From Synechococcus sp. CC9311 (GTDB lineage: Bacteria; Cyanobacteriota; Cyanobacteriia; PCC-6307; Cyanobiaceae): a stretch of 64,000 nucleotides of DNA. Where the stretch lies: positions 558,001 through 622,000 of the forward strand of contig NC_008319.1 in assembly GCF_000014585.1 (NCBI RefSeq), given 5' to 3'. The notes under the pieces were generated by a model. The model did no database searches, was not told where the DNA came from, and worked only from the letters and a program-made list of their open reading frames with translations. The translations under genes were made by a program, and so were the position numbers. Shown one piece after another: positions 44,561 through 53,430 of this stretch (the stretch's first letter is position 1; each line of letters opens with the position of its first letter).

Positions 44561-45706
44561 TTAACTTGGATAGTAGTAAAAAGCTGCTCCAAAAATTGCG
44601 AACATTCCTAAAAGGAGAACACCTTCAAGCCAATTGGATTTGGCATCCATATTGACCAGATTCACAATTAAGACACTAAAGATGAGGGCTATGACTTCAA
44701 ATGCTGTGAAGTCAAGATTCATGGGCTGGCCGATGAGAGATCCGATAATGATCAGTGCTGGGGCGATGAGTAGGGCAACGAGCAAGCTGGAACCCATTGC
44801 CAACGAGATTGGTAGATCCATCTGATCTTTCCAGGCACCTTTTACAGCAGGCACATACTCGGAAAAGCCTCCAATGATCGGAATAATGATGATTCCGGTA
44901 AATAAGGCGCTAAACCCAAGCTGCTCTGTTGCAGGCTCTAAAAAGTGAACAAAGCTTTCAGACTGATAGGCTAAAAGTGAAGTGCAAAGGATTAATTGTA
45001 CGATCCAGGGCAATAGATTTATGCTTTTTGCCGCTTCTTGCGGTAGCTCAGTCGCATCGTTTTTAATATGTTGGGGGTCAAAGAGATGGCTGTGAGTTGC
45101 AAGAGAAAAGATTAAAGTTAAGACGTAAATAGCGATGAGAATCACCGCAACGGTCATTGATAAACCGTGAATTGCAACGGGATCATCAATCCCTGATGTA
45201 CTAATGAGGGACGCAGGTAGGGCCATCGCCATGACAGCTAATGTCATGGCCGCTCCGTTGGTGCGAACCATGGTTTCTTGAAAACTTTGTTCGCTATATT
45301 TCAATCCTCCAACAAGCATTGCTACGCCTGTAACAAGTAGCAGATCCGAAAGAATTGCTCCGGTGATACTTGCTTTGACGACATCAATGAGGCCAAGTCT
45401 TAGGGCCGATAGGGCAATGATAAATTCCGCAAAATTCCCAAAGACGGCAGTGCAGATTGCTCCAATGGTTGGCCCACTATGCTCTGCAATTTCTTCAGTT
45501 GCATCACTTAGTAGCAGCGCAATAGGAATGATGCCTGTGGCTGAAACAATGAAACAAATGAGAGTCGGCCATTCCTGCATTGAGGCCAACTGTGTAAGCC
45601 CCAACATTGTGAGGGCTGGAATGAATTTCCAACGCCCGGAGTCTACGAAGGAGGAAGTGAGGCTTTTCGGTATGGGGTCGTCGGTTTGGTTAACGTTTGA
45701 GTGCAT
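44561..45706 (-). CDS. Ca2+/H+ antiporter (CaCA/CAX family), variant motifs
   Basis: An integral membrane antiporter of 381 aa with about 11 helices and two inverted alpha repeats. The first repeat reads VFGNFAEFIIALSALRLG and SITGAILSDLLLVTG; the second GGFSEYVPAVKGAWK and SLAMGSSLLVALLIAP. In typical CAX proteins the second repeat has Asn before the Glu and Gln after GSS; here they are Gly-Phe-Ser and Leu, so ion choice or stoichiometry may differ. It is 45 bases downstream of the ligand-binding protein gene on the same strand. Confidence 0.82.
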   Translation of the reverse strand: MHSNVNQTDDPIPKSLTSSFVDSGRWKFIPALTMLGLTQLASMQEWPTLICFIVSATGIIPIALLLSDATEEIAEHSGPTIGAICTAVFGNFAEFIIALSALRLGLIDVVKASITGAILSDLLLVTGVAMLVGGLKYSEQSFQETMVRTNGAAMTLAVMAMALPASLISTSGIDDPVAIHGLSMTVAVILIAIYVLTLIFSLATHSHLFDPQHIKNDATELPQEAAKSINLLPWIVQLILCTSLLAYQSESFVHFLEPATEQLGFSALFTGIIIIPIIGGFSEYVPAVKGAWKDQMDLPISLAMGSSLLVALLIAPALIIIGSLIGQPMNLDFTAFEVIALIFSVLIVNLVNMDAKSNWLEGVLLLGMFAIFGAAFYYYPS

Positions 45707-45751
45707 GTATCGTTTGGAATAATTGGGTTGGGATTTTTGTTAAGGTTAAAT

Positions 45752-46960
45752 TTATGGCTCCCATTGTTGTGCCCCAAAAAATGTGAGCTCAACGTAGTCG
45801 CTTGCCTGCTTATTGTTGCTTGATAAGTCTAACTGAAATCCTCCTAAATCTACTTTTTTGATCGACTTCAGGCTTTTGATTAGGCTCTCTTTTGTAAGTG
45901 GCCCTTGAACCTTCTTGATGCCTTCGGTGATTAATCTAGCAGCCATAAATCCTTCCAAGCTTGTGAAACCAAATCGAGCTGAAGAATTATTCACGCGCAT
46001 GAGCCGTTGATAGTCTGCGACCACTGGAATCCAGCGATCCCAAGGAAAGGGAACCACTTGGCTCACCCCAATGCCATTGGCAAGCCCTACAGGCAATGAT
46101 TGTTCCAGGGCTCTGGTGCCAACAAAAGACACATTCATGATCTGAGCATTAACATCCCTTTTCAGTAACTCTCTGCTTAACGCTGCCGAGCTCACGTACG
46201 TTGAGATGATGATAATGGCGTTTGGTTGGCTGGATATCAGCACTTGAAGTGCTGATTGGATTTTGGCAGAGTTCCTTTGAACGGTTGCGGTCGCAATTGG
46301 CTTCAGGCCATGCTTTTTCAGGGCTGATTCTGCAGACTTCAGGCCATCTTTCCCAAAGGCATCATCCTGATAAATGATTGCTATTTTTTGTCGTGCATTA
46401 CGAACAAGACTGTCAACAATTTTATCTATTTCCATCTGATAGCTGGCTCTTAAGTTCACTACCATTTTTAATTTTTCATCACGCAGGATTGAGGCACCTG
46501 TTAGAGGGGCGATGAGGGGAACTTTTCTTTCTTCAATGAATGGAAGTATTTCTTTCGTTGTGGGTGTGCCTACATAGCCAAAGAGAGCAAGAAGGTTGGG
46601 TTTCTCGAGCAGTGTTTTGGTATTGCTGATGGTCAGTTCAGGCTCATACTGGTCGTCAAGGCTGATCAAACGTATTTTTTTTCCGTTGATTCCTCCCTGT
46701 CGATTCACTTCGTTAAACCATGCTTGGGCGCCGGCCTGATATTTTTTTCCTATTTGAGCCGAAGGTCCGCTCAGTGGTAAGGATTGGCCTAGGAGGATCG
46801 TATTCTTGCTATCAGAGGTAATTTGGGTGTCTTTTTGTTGGGCTGATGTGGCAGCTATCGATAGACTAAGCCCAAATGTTATGAGGGTACTTCGACGAAG
46901 AATTGTTGCTATGAGCTTAACTGGTAAAACGCTTTTGTGATTTGCTGCTCTTTTTTTCAT
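45752..46960 (-). CDS. Periplasmic ligand-binding protein (type I, branched-chain-amino-acid-like)
   Basis: A Peripla_BP type I protein (402 aa from the ATG at 46,960). A signal peptide (STLITFGLSLSIAATSAQ) precedes ILLGQSLPLSGPSAQIGKKYQAG, the LivJ-type start, and AGVGG-like INGKKIRLISLDDQY, FGYVGTPTT, IIYQDDAFGKDGL and SLEGFMAARLI. No ABC permease or ATPase gene is adjacent, so it is an orphan receptor. Its start codon overlaps that of the ion channel gene on the other strand. A start at 47,035 is possible but would reach into the channel gene. Ligand unknown. Confidence 0.85.
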   Translation of the reverse strand: MKKRAANHKSVLPVKLIATILRRSTLITFGLSLSIAATSAQQKDTQITSDSKNTILLGQSLPLSGPSAQIGKKYQAGAQAWFNEVNRQGGINGKKIRLISLDDQYEPELTISNTKTLLEKPNLLALFGYVGTPTTKEILPFIEERKVPLIAPLTGASILRDEKLKMVVNLRASYQMEIDKIVDSLVRNARQKIAIIYQDDAFGKDGLKSAESALKKHGLKPIATATVQRNSAKIQSALQVLISSQPNAIIIISTYVSSAALSRELLKRDVNAQIMNVSFVGTRALEQSLPVGLANGIGVSQVVPFPWDRWIPVVADYQRLMRVNNSSARFGFTSLEGFMAARLITEGIKKVQGPLTKESLIKSLKSIKKVDLGGFQLDLSSNNKQASDYVELTFFGAQQWEP

Positions 46961-48197
46961 GACGAAGGTTCGAAGACGGAGAAAGTGGAACATCTTGGCG
47001 ATCGCGTCAGTTGTTCTGGCAGCCTTGCTTTCCATTATTGGAGTAACTAGTCTAAATGTTGATCAAGTGCCAGGCCGTGATTCCCTGCGTCTTTCTTCAG
47101 CTTCTCGGGCATTAACCACATCAGCGGATCGTCTCCCTCGCGATGGCTGGAGTTCACAGAGAGGAGAGTCGTTAAGCGGTAGTGAAATTCAAGCTGATAT
47201 TGAAGCACTCGATGATGCGAAATACCATGTGAAGATTGGAGTGTATTCAAATAGTACCTACGATCTTGACTTAAGTATTCCTAGTTTCTCCTCCAATGGC
47301 TACGTGTGGATGCGCTGGAAGCAGCCTCTCCAGGATTACTTAGAGGCTAATAATACAGATTTGCAAGAGCACATTTCATTGCTTAATGCGTTGTTGTCTG
47401 ATGCGGATCCTGTGTTGCATCCTGTGCAGGATAAGCCAGCAGTCTTGTCTGATGGTACGTATTACCAGCTTTATACTTATGTTGGTCGATTTTATATTGA
47501 TAGTGCAACTTTTAAGAGGTTCCCGTTCCTCACTATTAGTTTGCCGATCGCGATTGAAGCTGATGATGTCGCGGGAGGGCTTGGCTATACGAAGCTGCGT
47601 TTTGAGCCTGATATTCGAAATAGTGGGATGGGCCTTTATGCGGGAACAGGAATTATTGGTTGGTTGAATCGTGGTTGGTCGATTGCTGAGTATCGCCATA
47701 ATTATGCAACCAATTTTGGTCTTGGTGGGTTGGACCGGGATTACAGTCTCATTGTCTATGACATCACTTTCGGAACTTCGTCGTGGTCCTCTTTTTGGCG
47801 CTTGATGTTGCCTTTGTTGGTTGTGATGGTGATGGTACTTCTTGTCTTCAAAATCCGCCCTGATGAGCAAGATGCTCGAGCAGGAATTCCTGTCACTGTG
47901 TTGTTGACGTTGGTGTTCTTGCAGCAGGTGTATCGAGGTGAACTCCCTGATCTTCCTTTTCTTACTTTCCTCGATCTGGTTTACGTGATTGCTTACGTCA
48001 TCACATTATTTGCATTTGTGTTGTTGGTTTGGATTGGACGCCGTTATGCCGATATGGAGAGAATGCCCCTTGGAGAGGCACGCGATAATCTCTCCAAACG
48101 ACTTGAACTTCTCGATGAGGTCTGGCCTCTTTCAATGGTGTTGTTTTGTTCTGTTGCTGTTGTGACGGCCTGGGTCTTGATCCCTCCAGGCTCTTAA
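46959..48197 (+). CDS. Pentameric ligand-gated ion channel (Cys-loop type, prokaryotic)
   Basis: A 412-aa member of the Cys-loop receptor superfamily. Residues 11-31 are a signal-anchor-like span. The extracellular beta domain (about 88-275) shows GYVWMRWKQP (115-123) and the loop RFYIDSATFKRFPFLTISL with the conserved FPF but no Cys, as in bacterial members. Four C-terminal spans follow: M1 (about 279-298, with conserved LMLP), M2 (306-326, AGIPVTVLLTLVFLQQVY), the M2-M3 link ELPDLPFLTFLD matching the LPxLPxxT pattern of ELIC and GLIC, M3 (338-359) and M4 (388-408), joined by a short loop. Ligand and ion choice are unknown. Confidence 0.88.
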   Translation: MTKVRRRRKWNILAIASVVLAALLSIIGVTSLNVDQVPGRDSLRLSSASRALTTSADRLPRDGWSSQRGESLSGSEIQADIEALDDAKYHVKIGVYSNSTYDLDLSIPSFSSNGYVWMRWKQPLQDYLEANNTDLQEHISLLNALLSDADPVLHPVQDKPAVLSDGTYYQLYTYVGRFYIDSATFKRFPFLTISLPIAIEADDVAGGLGYTKLRFEPDIRNSGMGLYAGTGIIGWLNRGWSIAEYRHNYATNFGLGGLDRDYSLIVYDITFGTSSWSSFWRLMLPLLVVMVMVLLVFKIRPDEQDARAGIPVTVLLTLVFLQQVYRGELPDLPFLTFLDLVYVIAYVITLFAFVLLVWIGRRYADMERMPLGEARDNLSKRLELLDEVWPLSMVLFCSVAVVTAWVLIPPGS

Positions 48198-49426
48198 TGA
48201 TTCGGGGATAGTAGTTGTTCAAGAGCATCCACGAATCGGCTGATCTCGTTTGGTTTGGTGGTGATGTGCGTACAAGCTCTTAGGCAGATGGGTTCTTCTA
48301 GGTTGCGGATCCAGATTCCGCTTCTCCCGAGGATTTGTACGACTTCAGCAGGACTTTGCCCTGATGGATCGTTGATTTGGAAGCTCACCAAACCTGCTGG
48401 CGGTTCCCCCTTGAGCAAAGGAGTGGTTCCTGGAAGCTCCTTGAGTTGCCTCCACAGTTCACTGCTAACGGATTGGATGGTTTGGAGGCGCTCTTGCTCA
48501 TTGCCCTCGTTGGCCAATAAGCGCAACGATTGACGAAGCCCTGCCATCAGTGGCACGCAGCTCGTTGCAATCTCAAAGCGTCGGCTGTCGTGGTGAAACG
48601 GTTCTGGATCATCGATGACGGCGCGCGTTTCATCGCGCAGGCTGCGCCAGCCAATGAGCGTTGGATTGGCTTGATTGAGGATTCTTTCTGATAAGGCCAC
48701 GCCTCCTAGTCCCTCGGGTCCGCAGGCCCATTTGTGCCCAGTAAATGCATAAATATCAGCGGCCTGCGCTGCTGCTTCAACAGGAATTTGCCCCATGCTT
48801 TGGGCTGCATCCACGAGCAGAAATGGTTGCTGAGCATGCTGACGAAGATGGTCTGCGACCGCAGGGATTGGCATTAGCTGTCCGGTGTTCCAGAGCAGAT
48901 GGGACAGCACCACTACTTTGGTACGTGGCATTAAGGAGTCTTCCAAGGCTTGAAGGACGCCAGCGTCGGTTTCGTGTTGTGCCTCACGTCCTTGTCTGAA
49001 TTGTTGAACAGGGAGGTTGTCGACTTCCAGATGCTCTCGTCTGGCAAGTTCATGGCATGCGGCGACGACTCCCGGGTGCTCGCAATCACTGATTAAAAGA
49101 CGATCACCTGCTTTGAGGGGCAGTCCCCAAAGGGGAAGAACGCAACCGCTGGTGACGTTTTCGGTGAGTGCGAGGCGATGGGGTGCCACACCACACATGC
49201 GACCAAGTAACGCACGTGTTTTGTTTGTTTCCGCACTGATATACGGCCATACATCCGTGGTGAAGGGGCCCAGTTCTTGGATGCGCTGCCAACTTGTGGT
49301 CATGGCCTCTAGCGAAGGCGTTGGCAACGGGCCCTGACCGCCGTAGTTGAAGTAGACCTTGTTGCCCAGTGCTGGACAGAGATCGCGGAGGGTACTGCTG
49401 TTTGCGGGGGGCAAGCCGTTGGTCAA
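48194..49426 (-). CDS. Class V aminotransferase-fold enzyme (cysteine/cystine lyase-like)
   Basis: A fold-type I PLP enzyme of 410 aa. The PLP Lys lies in FTGHKWACGPEGLGG, with LLVDAAQSMGQIPVEA and VVLSHLLWNTGQLMPI before it. This set best fits the cyanobacterial C-DES cysteine/cystine lyase group or a related IscS-like enzyme; kynureninase or isopenicillin epimerase relatives are possible. It lacks the mobile Cys loop of true IscS. It overlaps the ion channel gene end by four bases, convergently. Confidence 0.82.
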   Translation of the reverse strand: MTNGLPPANSSTLRDLCPALGNKVYFNYGGQGPLPTPSLEAMTTSWQRIQELGPFTTDVWPYISAETNKTRALLGRMCGVAPHRLALTENVTSGCVLPLWGLPLKAGDRLLISDCEHPGVVAACHELARREHLEVDNLPVQQFRQGREAQHETDAGVLQALEDSLMPRTKVVVLSHLLWNTGQLMPIPAVADHLRQHAQQPFLLVDAAQSMGQIPVEAAAQAADIYAFTGHKWACGPEGLGGVALSERILNQANPTLIGWRSLRDETRAVIDDPEPFHHDSRRFEIATSCVPLMAGLRQSLRLLANEGNEQERLQTIQSVSSELWRQLKELPGTTPLLKGEPPAGLVSFQINDPSGQSPAEVVQILGRSGIWIRNLEEPICLRACTHITTKPNEISRFVDALEQLLSPNH

Positions 49427-49826
49427 GGTGGTCTTCCGAAAGGTTCCTGACTACATCGTCAAAGCACGGGCCAGCTACCAGCTGCAGCGTGGTGTGCCCT
49501 GCGATTGTCAGTCTCACGTTGGCAAGAAACAGTGGAAAGAGCCAGGTGGCACAACGCTGAAAGAGGCGCATGCCCGGGGCCTGCGCAAGAGGGTGAGGGA
49601 TGAGAAGGGGCTCTGTTCAAACTCAGTGGCAGTCCTGGCTTGGTTGTGGATCACCCTCCAGCCTTTGATTCGCTGTCGTATGGCTGACATTGCCGGCCGG
49701 AAATCTGATCACATCCATGACGACTCTCTATTGATTGAGGATCACAGTGCATCCAGTGCCACTAGCCGTGATGGAGGAGTTGATTGGACTCGTTTTGTGA
49801 AGAAGATTGCTTTTCTTGCACAATAA
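49425..49826 (+). pseudogene. Remnant of a tyrosine recombinase N-terminal region
   Basis: The frame reads VPDYIVKARASYQLQRGVP then KKQWKEPGGTTLKEAHARG, which matches the N-terminal module (DUF6538-like) of phage-type integrases: a strand with RGVP, then GxTxLxEA. After about 75 residues the similarity stops and no catalytic Arg or Tyr region follows in any frame I could read. The start of the frame reaches into the aminotransferase gene on the other strand. Confidence 0.4.
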
Positions 49827-50077
49827 ATTGAATTTTATTTGTTCTTTTAGTGATCGAAAAGTTGTCGCCTCAATGATCGATCAAGTTGTCAAAATCTTAT
49901 TCTTGATTCCTGTCTTTTGCGTGGCCAAGTGATCCATGATGAGTTCAGATTGTTGAGTCATAGTCTGCGTATCATGATCATATTCTGCTTGCCGTTTGTC
50001 GCCTAGTACAGCTGCTACGACTCTTGTATCAATGCTGAGCCAGAATGACCTGGCAGGTCATTTCATTGCCATTCCTG

Positions 50078-50587
50078 ATGCCATCCAAGCCCCGGAACCG
50101 AGTTGGCGAGGTGTACGGAAAGCTCACGGTCATCCGTGCCTCAGAGCGTCGCACCAAAAGCGGAAATGCCTATTGGTGGTGTCGATGCTCTTGTGGTCAG
50201 GATCGTGAGGTTCCAGGCGACAAGCTTTCGCACAACGCAGCTCGTAAAAAGCCCATAGTGACGGCCTGTTTTGATTGTTCTCGAGAATTTCAGGTTGAAG
50301 GTGTCTGCGCCAAAAATGACCGGGAAGAGCGTCAACGACGCATCGATGCCCAGGAGCGTCGATCTCTACTGAAAGGCGTTGTTCCTGATGGATGGCTCAC
50401 TTTGCCCCTTACTGATGCTCATGCCAGGGAGCTGGGGCAGGTGTTGTTTTTTCGTGGCACGGTATGTCTGAGAGGGCACCTTGCGCCTTATCGAATTAAT
50501 GGGGGGTGTCTGACCTGTTCTGGGCAAAAGCCTTCTGCTCTGAATCATGCTCCGACGGCCTCGGCTGAGGTTGCTCATGATGCATGA
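50078..50587 (+). CDS. Phage-like zinc-binding protein
   Basis: A protein of 169 aa. An N-terminal segment (RVGEVYGKLTVIRASERRTK) and YWWCRCSCGQDREVPGDKL with CxxCSRE form one probable zinc ribbon; a C-terminal C-x3-H...C-x2-C (CLRGHLAPYRINGGCLTC) forms another. The first module resembles the DNA-recognition part of phage HNH endonucleases and the second typical phage zinc fingers. No catalytic HNH motif is seen. It lies next to the integrase remnant, consistent with a mobile origin. Confidence 0.6.
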   Translation: MPSKPRNRVGEVYGKLTVIRASERRTKSGNAYWWCRCSCGQDREVPGDKLSHNAARKKPIVTACFDCSREFQVEGVCAKNDREERQRRIDAQERRSLLKGVVPDGWLTLPLTDAHARELGQVLFFRGTVCLRGHLAPYRINGGCLTCSGQKPSALNHAPTASAEVAHDA

Positions 50588-51127
50588 ACTCGTTTCTTCC
50601 CAATGCCCTGATCTTGTCAATGGGGGTTTTTAGTGGCTGCTAACCAAGCTCTCCCATTGATCGGGATGATCGCAGTGCTGCCAAAAAAGAGATGTTTTTT
50701 GAATCGTTCACTGGTTCAGGCCTAAGAATCCATCAATGTTTTCCAAGCCTTCAAGGTCAATGTGCATGTCTTGCAGAGGGTCTGCGAAAGAATGTCGCTT
50801 GAGGGAAAGGGCTTCAAGTCAATGAAACAAGGGCTTTGTGGAAGCAGATTTTTTATGCGACTTCAACGTCATTAATCTCGTTTGTCATCATTGATGACCA
50901 TTCTGTCGATTCTTCGAATTGTCTAGAAGCCTCTGACTGTCAGCTCACAAAAGCTTCCTTTTGGTCAGAGCTCCTGAAAGACCTCCACCATCAGTATGTA
51001 TGGCGAGGTTGGTTTGGGGGCCAGGAGGACGGCTCAAGATCATCTGGGCTGAAGGCATAAGGGCCGTAATTGATACAGGCAAGAACGTGAAGCGTTACTA
51101 GGATGATCAAAACAGAGCTAGGTCCGT
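50588..51127. other. Intergenic region, no supported gene
   Basis: Only short frames occur, including a 29-codon one at about 50,735 and a 74-codon one at 50,836; none looks convincingly coding. The stretch is part of a decayed patch between the integrase remnant and the DUF4079 gene. Confidence 0.4.
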
Positions 51128-51394
51128 ATGCAGGCATTGATGATTCTGGCCCTCGTGTTGGTAAATCTTGCCTTGATCGTCCACCTGACGGAAAAAGTTT
51201 TTGGCTTTTGGAAGAAATGGAAAAACCACAAGCTTTTAGTCAACAACCATCCCGAGATGAATGCAGTCGATCCAGATCAGGGGCTTATGGCATTTGAAAG
51301 CGATGACCTAACCCGCGCCTTTGTGTTGGATAACGATGAGCCAGGGGCAAGCGAGCCGTTCTTGGTCAGCGGTGATCAGGAATCAGAGGATTGA
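51128..51394 (+). CDS. Small membrane-anchored hypothetical protein, 88 aa
   Basis: An N-terminal span (MQALMILALVLVNLALIV) is followed by a basic stretch (FWKKWKNHK) and an acidic soluble tail. Topology predicts a cytoplasmic tail. Family unknown. Confidence 0.55.
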   Translation: MQALMILALVLVNLALIVHLTEKVFGFWKKWKNHKLLVNNHPEMNAVDPDQGLMAFESDDLTRAFVLDNDEPGASEPFLVSGDQESED

Positions 51395-51729
51395 TCAGAT
51401 CCAGCGTCTGAGTTGCAAAGCTTTCCAGCTGGTTCTTGGTTAAACCGGCTTGCTAATTTGAACTTGAACCACTTTCATTTTAAAGTAGTTTTTATTTGTG
51501 GTTTATACATGATTGAGTCAATCTTTAAGCCTCTATAAGGTATTTCTATTCAGGCCTTTTGAAATTATTGTTGACAATGCTGCTGTTGTTTTCATTGTTT
51601 CACGTAGGTGCTGAGCTTTCTAAACCTTTTGTTGGCACGATTGAGTGCTCAATCGCAACAATGATGAAGCGTATCTTGGGTGGCCTCCGCATTTTTCGCA
51701 TCATGGCTACGTTTTGAGTTGATGCTTAC
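51395..51729. other. Intergenic region, no gene seen
   Basis: An AT-rich stretch before the second DUF4079 gene, probably holding its promoter. No RNA or repeat recognised. Confidence 0.4.
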
Positions 51730-52446
51730 TTGGGCATGGCCGCCGTTGATTGGTTGTGGATCTTGCATCCTTTCCTTGCAGTCGTGTTGGTCTATCCGTT
51801 GATTGGCGTCGTGGTGCGCTTGGCAGTCCAGACGCGTGCACGTCGGCTCCAGAACCAGAAACTCCCCGCCACGGTGGGGCGTGATCACAGCGATCTGGGG
51901 CGTTGGCTCGCAGCCGCGGTGGTGGTGGTGGTTTTGATTGCGCTCTCTGTTGTGATTGGCACGAAGGCTCCGCTTGCTCAGTTTGAAGGAGGCCTTACGC
52001 GTGCAATTCAGCTGTTGCTTGTGTTGTGTGGAACGATCGTGAGCCTCCTCGCCCTTTGGCGTTGCAAGAGGCCTGGATTGAGGTTGGCTTTTTCTCTAAT
52101 CACCTGGGCCGGAGTGTTGGGGCTTGGTGCCCAACCGGAGGTTTGGAGGCTTTCGGATAACCCCTTGACGCCTGGGTTTTGGCAGTCTCATTACTGGGCT
52201 GGCGTTGGGGTGACGGGCTTGATGTTGTTTTCTCTGGGAGCTCGCATCGAGATCCTGCGTGACATTCGCATCCGTCGTTTGCATGTCACAGCCAACGTGC
52301 TTGCGGCCTTGTTGTTTTTGACGCAAGGCCTCACAGGAGCCCGAGACCTTCTTGAGATTCCCCTCAGTTGGCAGAAATCCACGATCTATGCCTGTGACTT
52401 CAATGCCAAGACCTGTCCTTCACTGGATCCGAATGCACAGTCTTGA
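51730..52446 (+). CDS. DUF4079 family integral membrane protein, second copy
   Basis: A protein of 238 aa with about five spans. WLWILHPFLAVVLVYPLIG, DHSDLGRWLAA, GFWQSHYWAGVG and RRLHVTANVLAALLFLTQGLTG match the protein at 2,653-3,279 (whose end reads RRLHVSMNVVVALLLATQAITG). It carries an extra C-terminal tail (ACDFNAKTCPSLDP) with two Cys. The function is unknown. It is followed 28 bases later by an esterase gene on the same strand. Confidence 0.8.
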   Translation: MGMAAVDWLWILHPFLAVVLVYPLIGVVVRLAVQTRARRLQNQKLPATVGRDHSDLGRWLAAAVVVVVLIALSVVIGTKAPLAQFEGGLTRAIQLLLVLCGTIVSLLALWRCKRPGLRLAFSLITWAGVLGLGAQPEVWRLSDNPLTPGFWQSHYWAGVGVTGLMLFSLGARIEILRDIRIRRLHVTANVLAALLFLTQGLTGARDLLEIPLSWQKSTIYACDFNAKTCPSLDPNAQS

Positions 52447-52473
52447 CTGATCCCTCTGGCTAAAGAGAGAGGG

Positions 52474-53430
52474 TTGCGGCTTCAACCCATGGACTCTGCA
52501 GAGTTGAAGGCACTGTTTTTACAACGTGTCAGCTTGGGGGGAAATGAGCTTGAGGCGATGTCGCAAGCTTTTTCTGCTCTCTATCGAAGCTTTCAGACGG
52601 ATGTTGTAACGCGTGTTCGTTGTTCTCCTGTTGAGGACACGCTCTACACCTGGATTGATCCTCCCTCTGGCCGTAGCAACTTTGTAAGTTTGTTTTTCCA
52701 TGGTGGGGGCTACACCATGGGGTCTACTGACGATCACTTGCAACTCATTGCCTCACTTGTGGAGGATTCTGGTGTCAGTGTTCTCGGAGTTGATTATCGT
52801 TTGTGCCCGAATAATTGTTTTCCTGCACCACTTGATGATGCAGAAGAGGCTTATCGCTGGTTGTTAGCGCAGGGCTATCGATCTGAGGCCATCGCTGTTG
52901 CGGGAATTTCCGCTGGCGCAACATTAGTGACGCAATTACTGCATCGTTGTCAGAGCAAGAGCTTGCCGATGCCTTCGCTGGCATTGGTGATGGCAGGGGT
53001 GATGGACTTTAGTTATGGAAGGGAGTCTGTTGTTTTTAATGCCAGCGATGATCTTGTGTCGTTGCAGCGACTCCAGGCCATCTCTTCCCATTATCTGCCA
53101 GATGATGGTTCGTTTGATGCCCGAGATGTTTTTTGCATGCAGCAGGATTACAACTCCTTTCCCCGTACATTGTTTCAGGTTGGTGATCGTGAAGTACTGC
53201 TCAGTGATGCCATCGCTTGTTTTTCAACTTTGAAAACAGCAGGACACGATGTGGCTTTGCACGTGGTGCCTGGAATGATTCATTGTGGGCAGCTATTTTC
53301 ACGTGACTTTTTGCCTGGCCAACGCGCTACGGCTGAGGCAGCCCTCTTCCTACGCGAAGGATTCGCTGCCATTCATGCTTCCTCAGTGAGTGGCATGGGT
53401 GAGAGCAAGAAGCAGAAGACTGGTCATTGA
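52474..53430 (+). CDS. Alpha/beta hydrolase, HSL-type esterase
   Basis: A protein of 318 aa. It has the oxyanion motif FHGGGYTMGS, the nucleophile elbow GISAG (Ser), and later an Asp and His (GMIHCGQ). This is the hormone-sensitive-lipase-like esterase family; the substrate is not predictable. Its last 16 codons overlap the convergent ZIP-like gene. Confidence 0.85.
   Translation: MRLQPMDSAELKALFLQRVSLGGNELEAMSQAFSALYRSFQTDVVTRVRCSPVEDTLYTWIDPPSGRSNFVSLFFHGGGYTMGSTDDHLQLIASLVEDSGVSVLGVDYRLCPNNCFPAPLDDAEEAYRWLLAQGYRSEAIAVAGISAGATLVTQLLHRCQSKSLPMPSLALVMAGVMDFSYGRESVVFNASDDLVSLQRLQAISSHYLPDDGSFDARDVFCMQQDYNSFPRTLFQVGDREVLLSDAIACFSTLKTAGHDVALHVVPGMIHCGQLFSRDFLPGQRATAEAALFLREGFAAIHASSVSGMGESKKQKTGH

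Noticed and set aside
50836-51060. 74-codon plus-strand frame
   Set aside because: Odd composition with no family features, and no upstream ribosome-binding site; it lies in a decayed, gene-poor patch.
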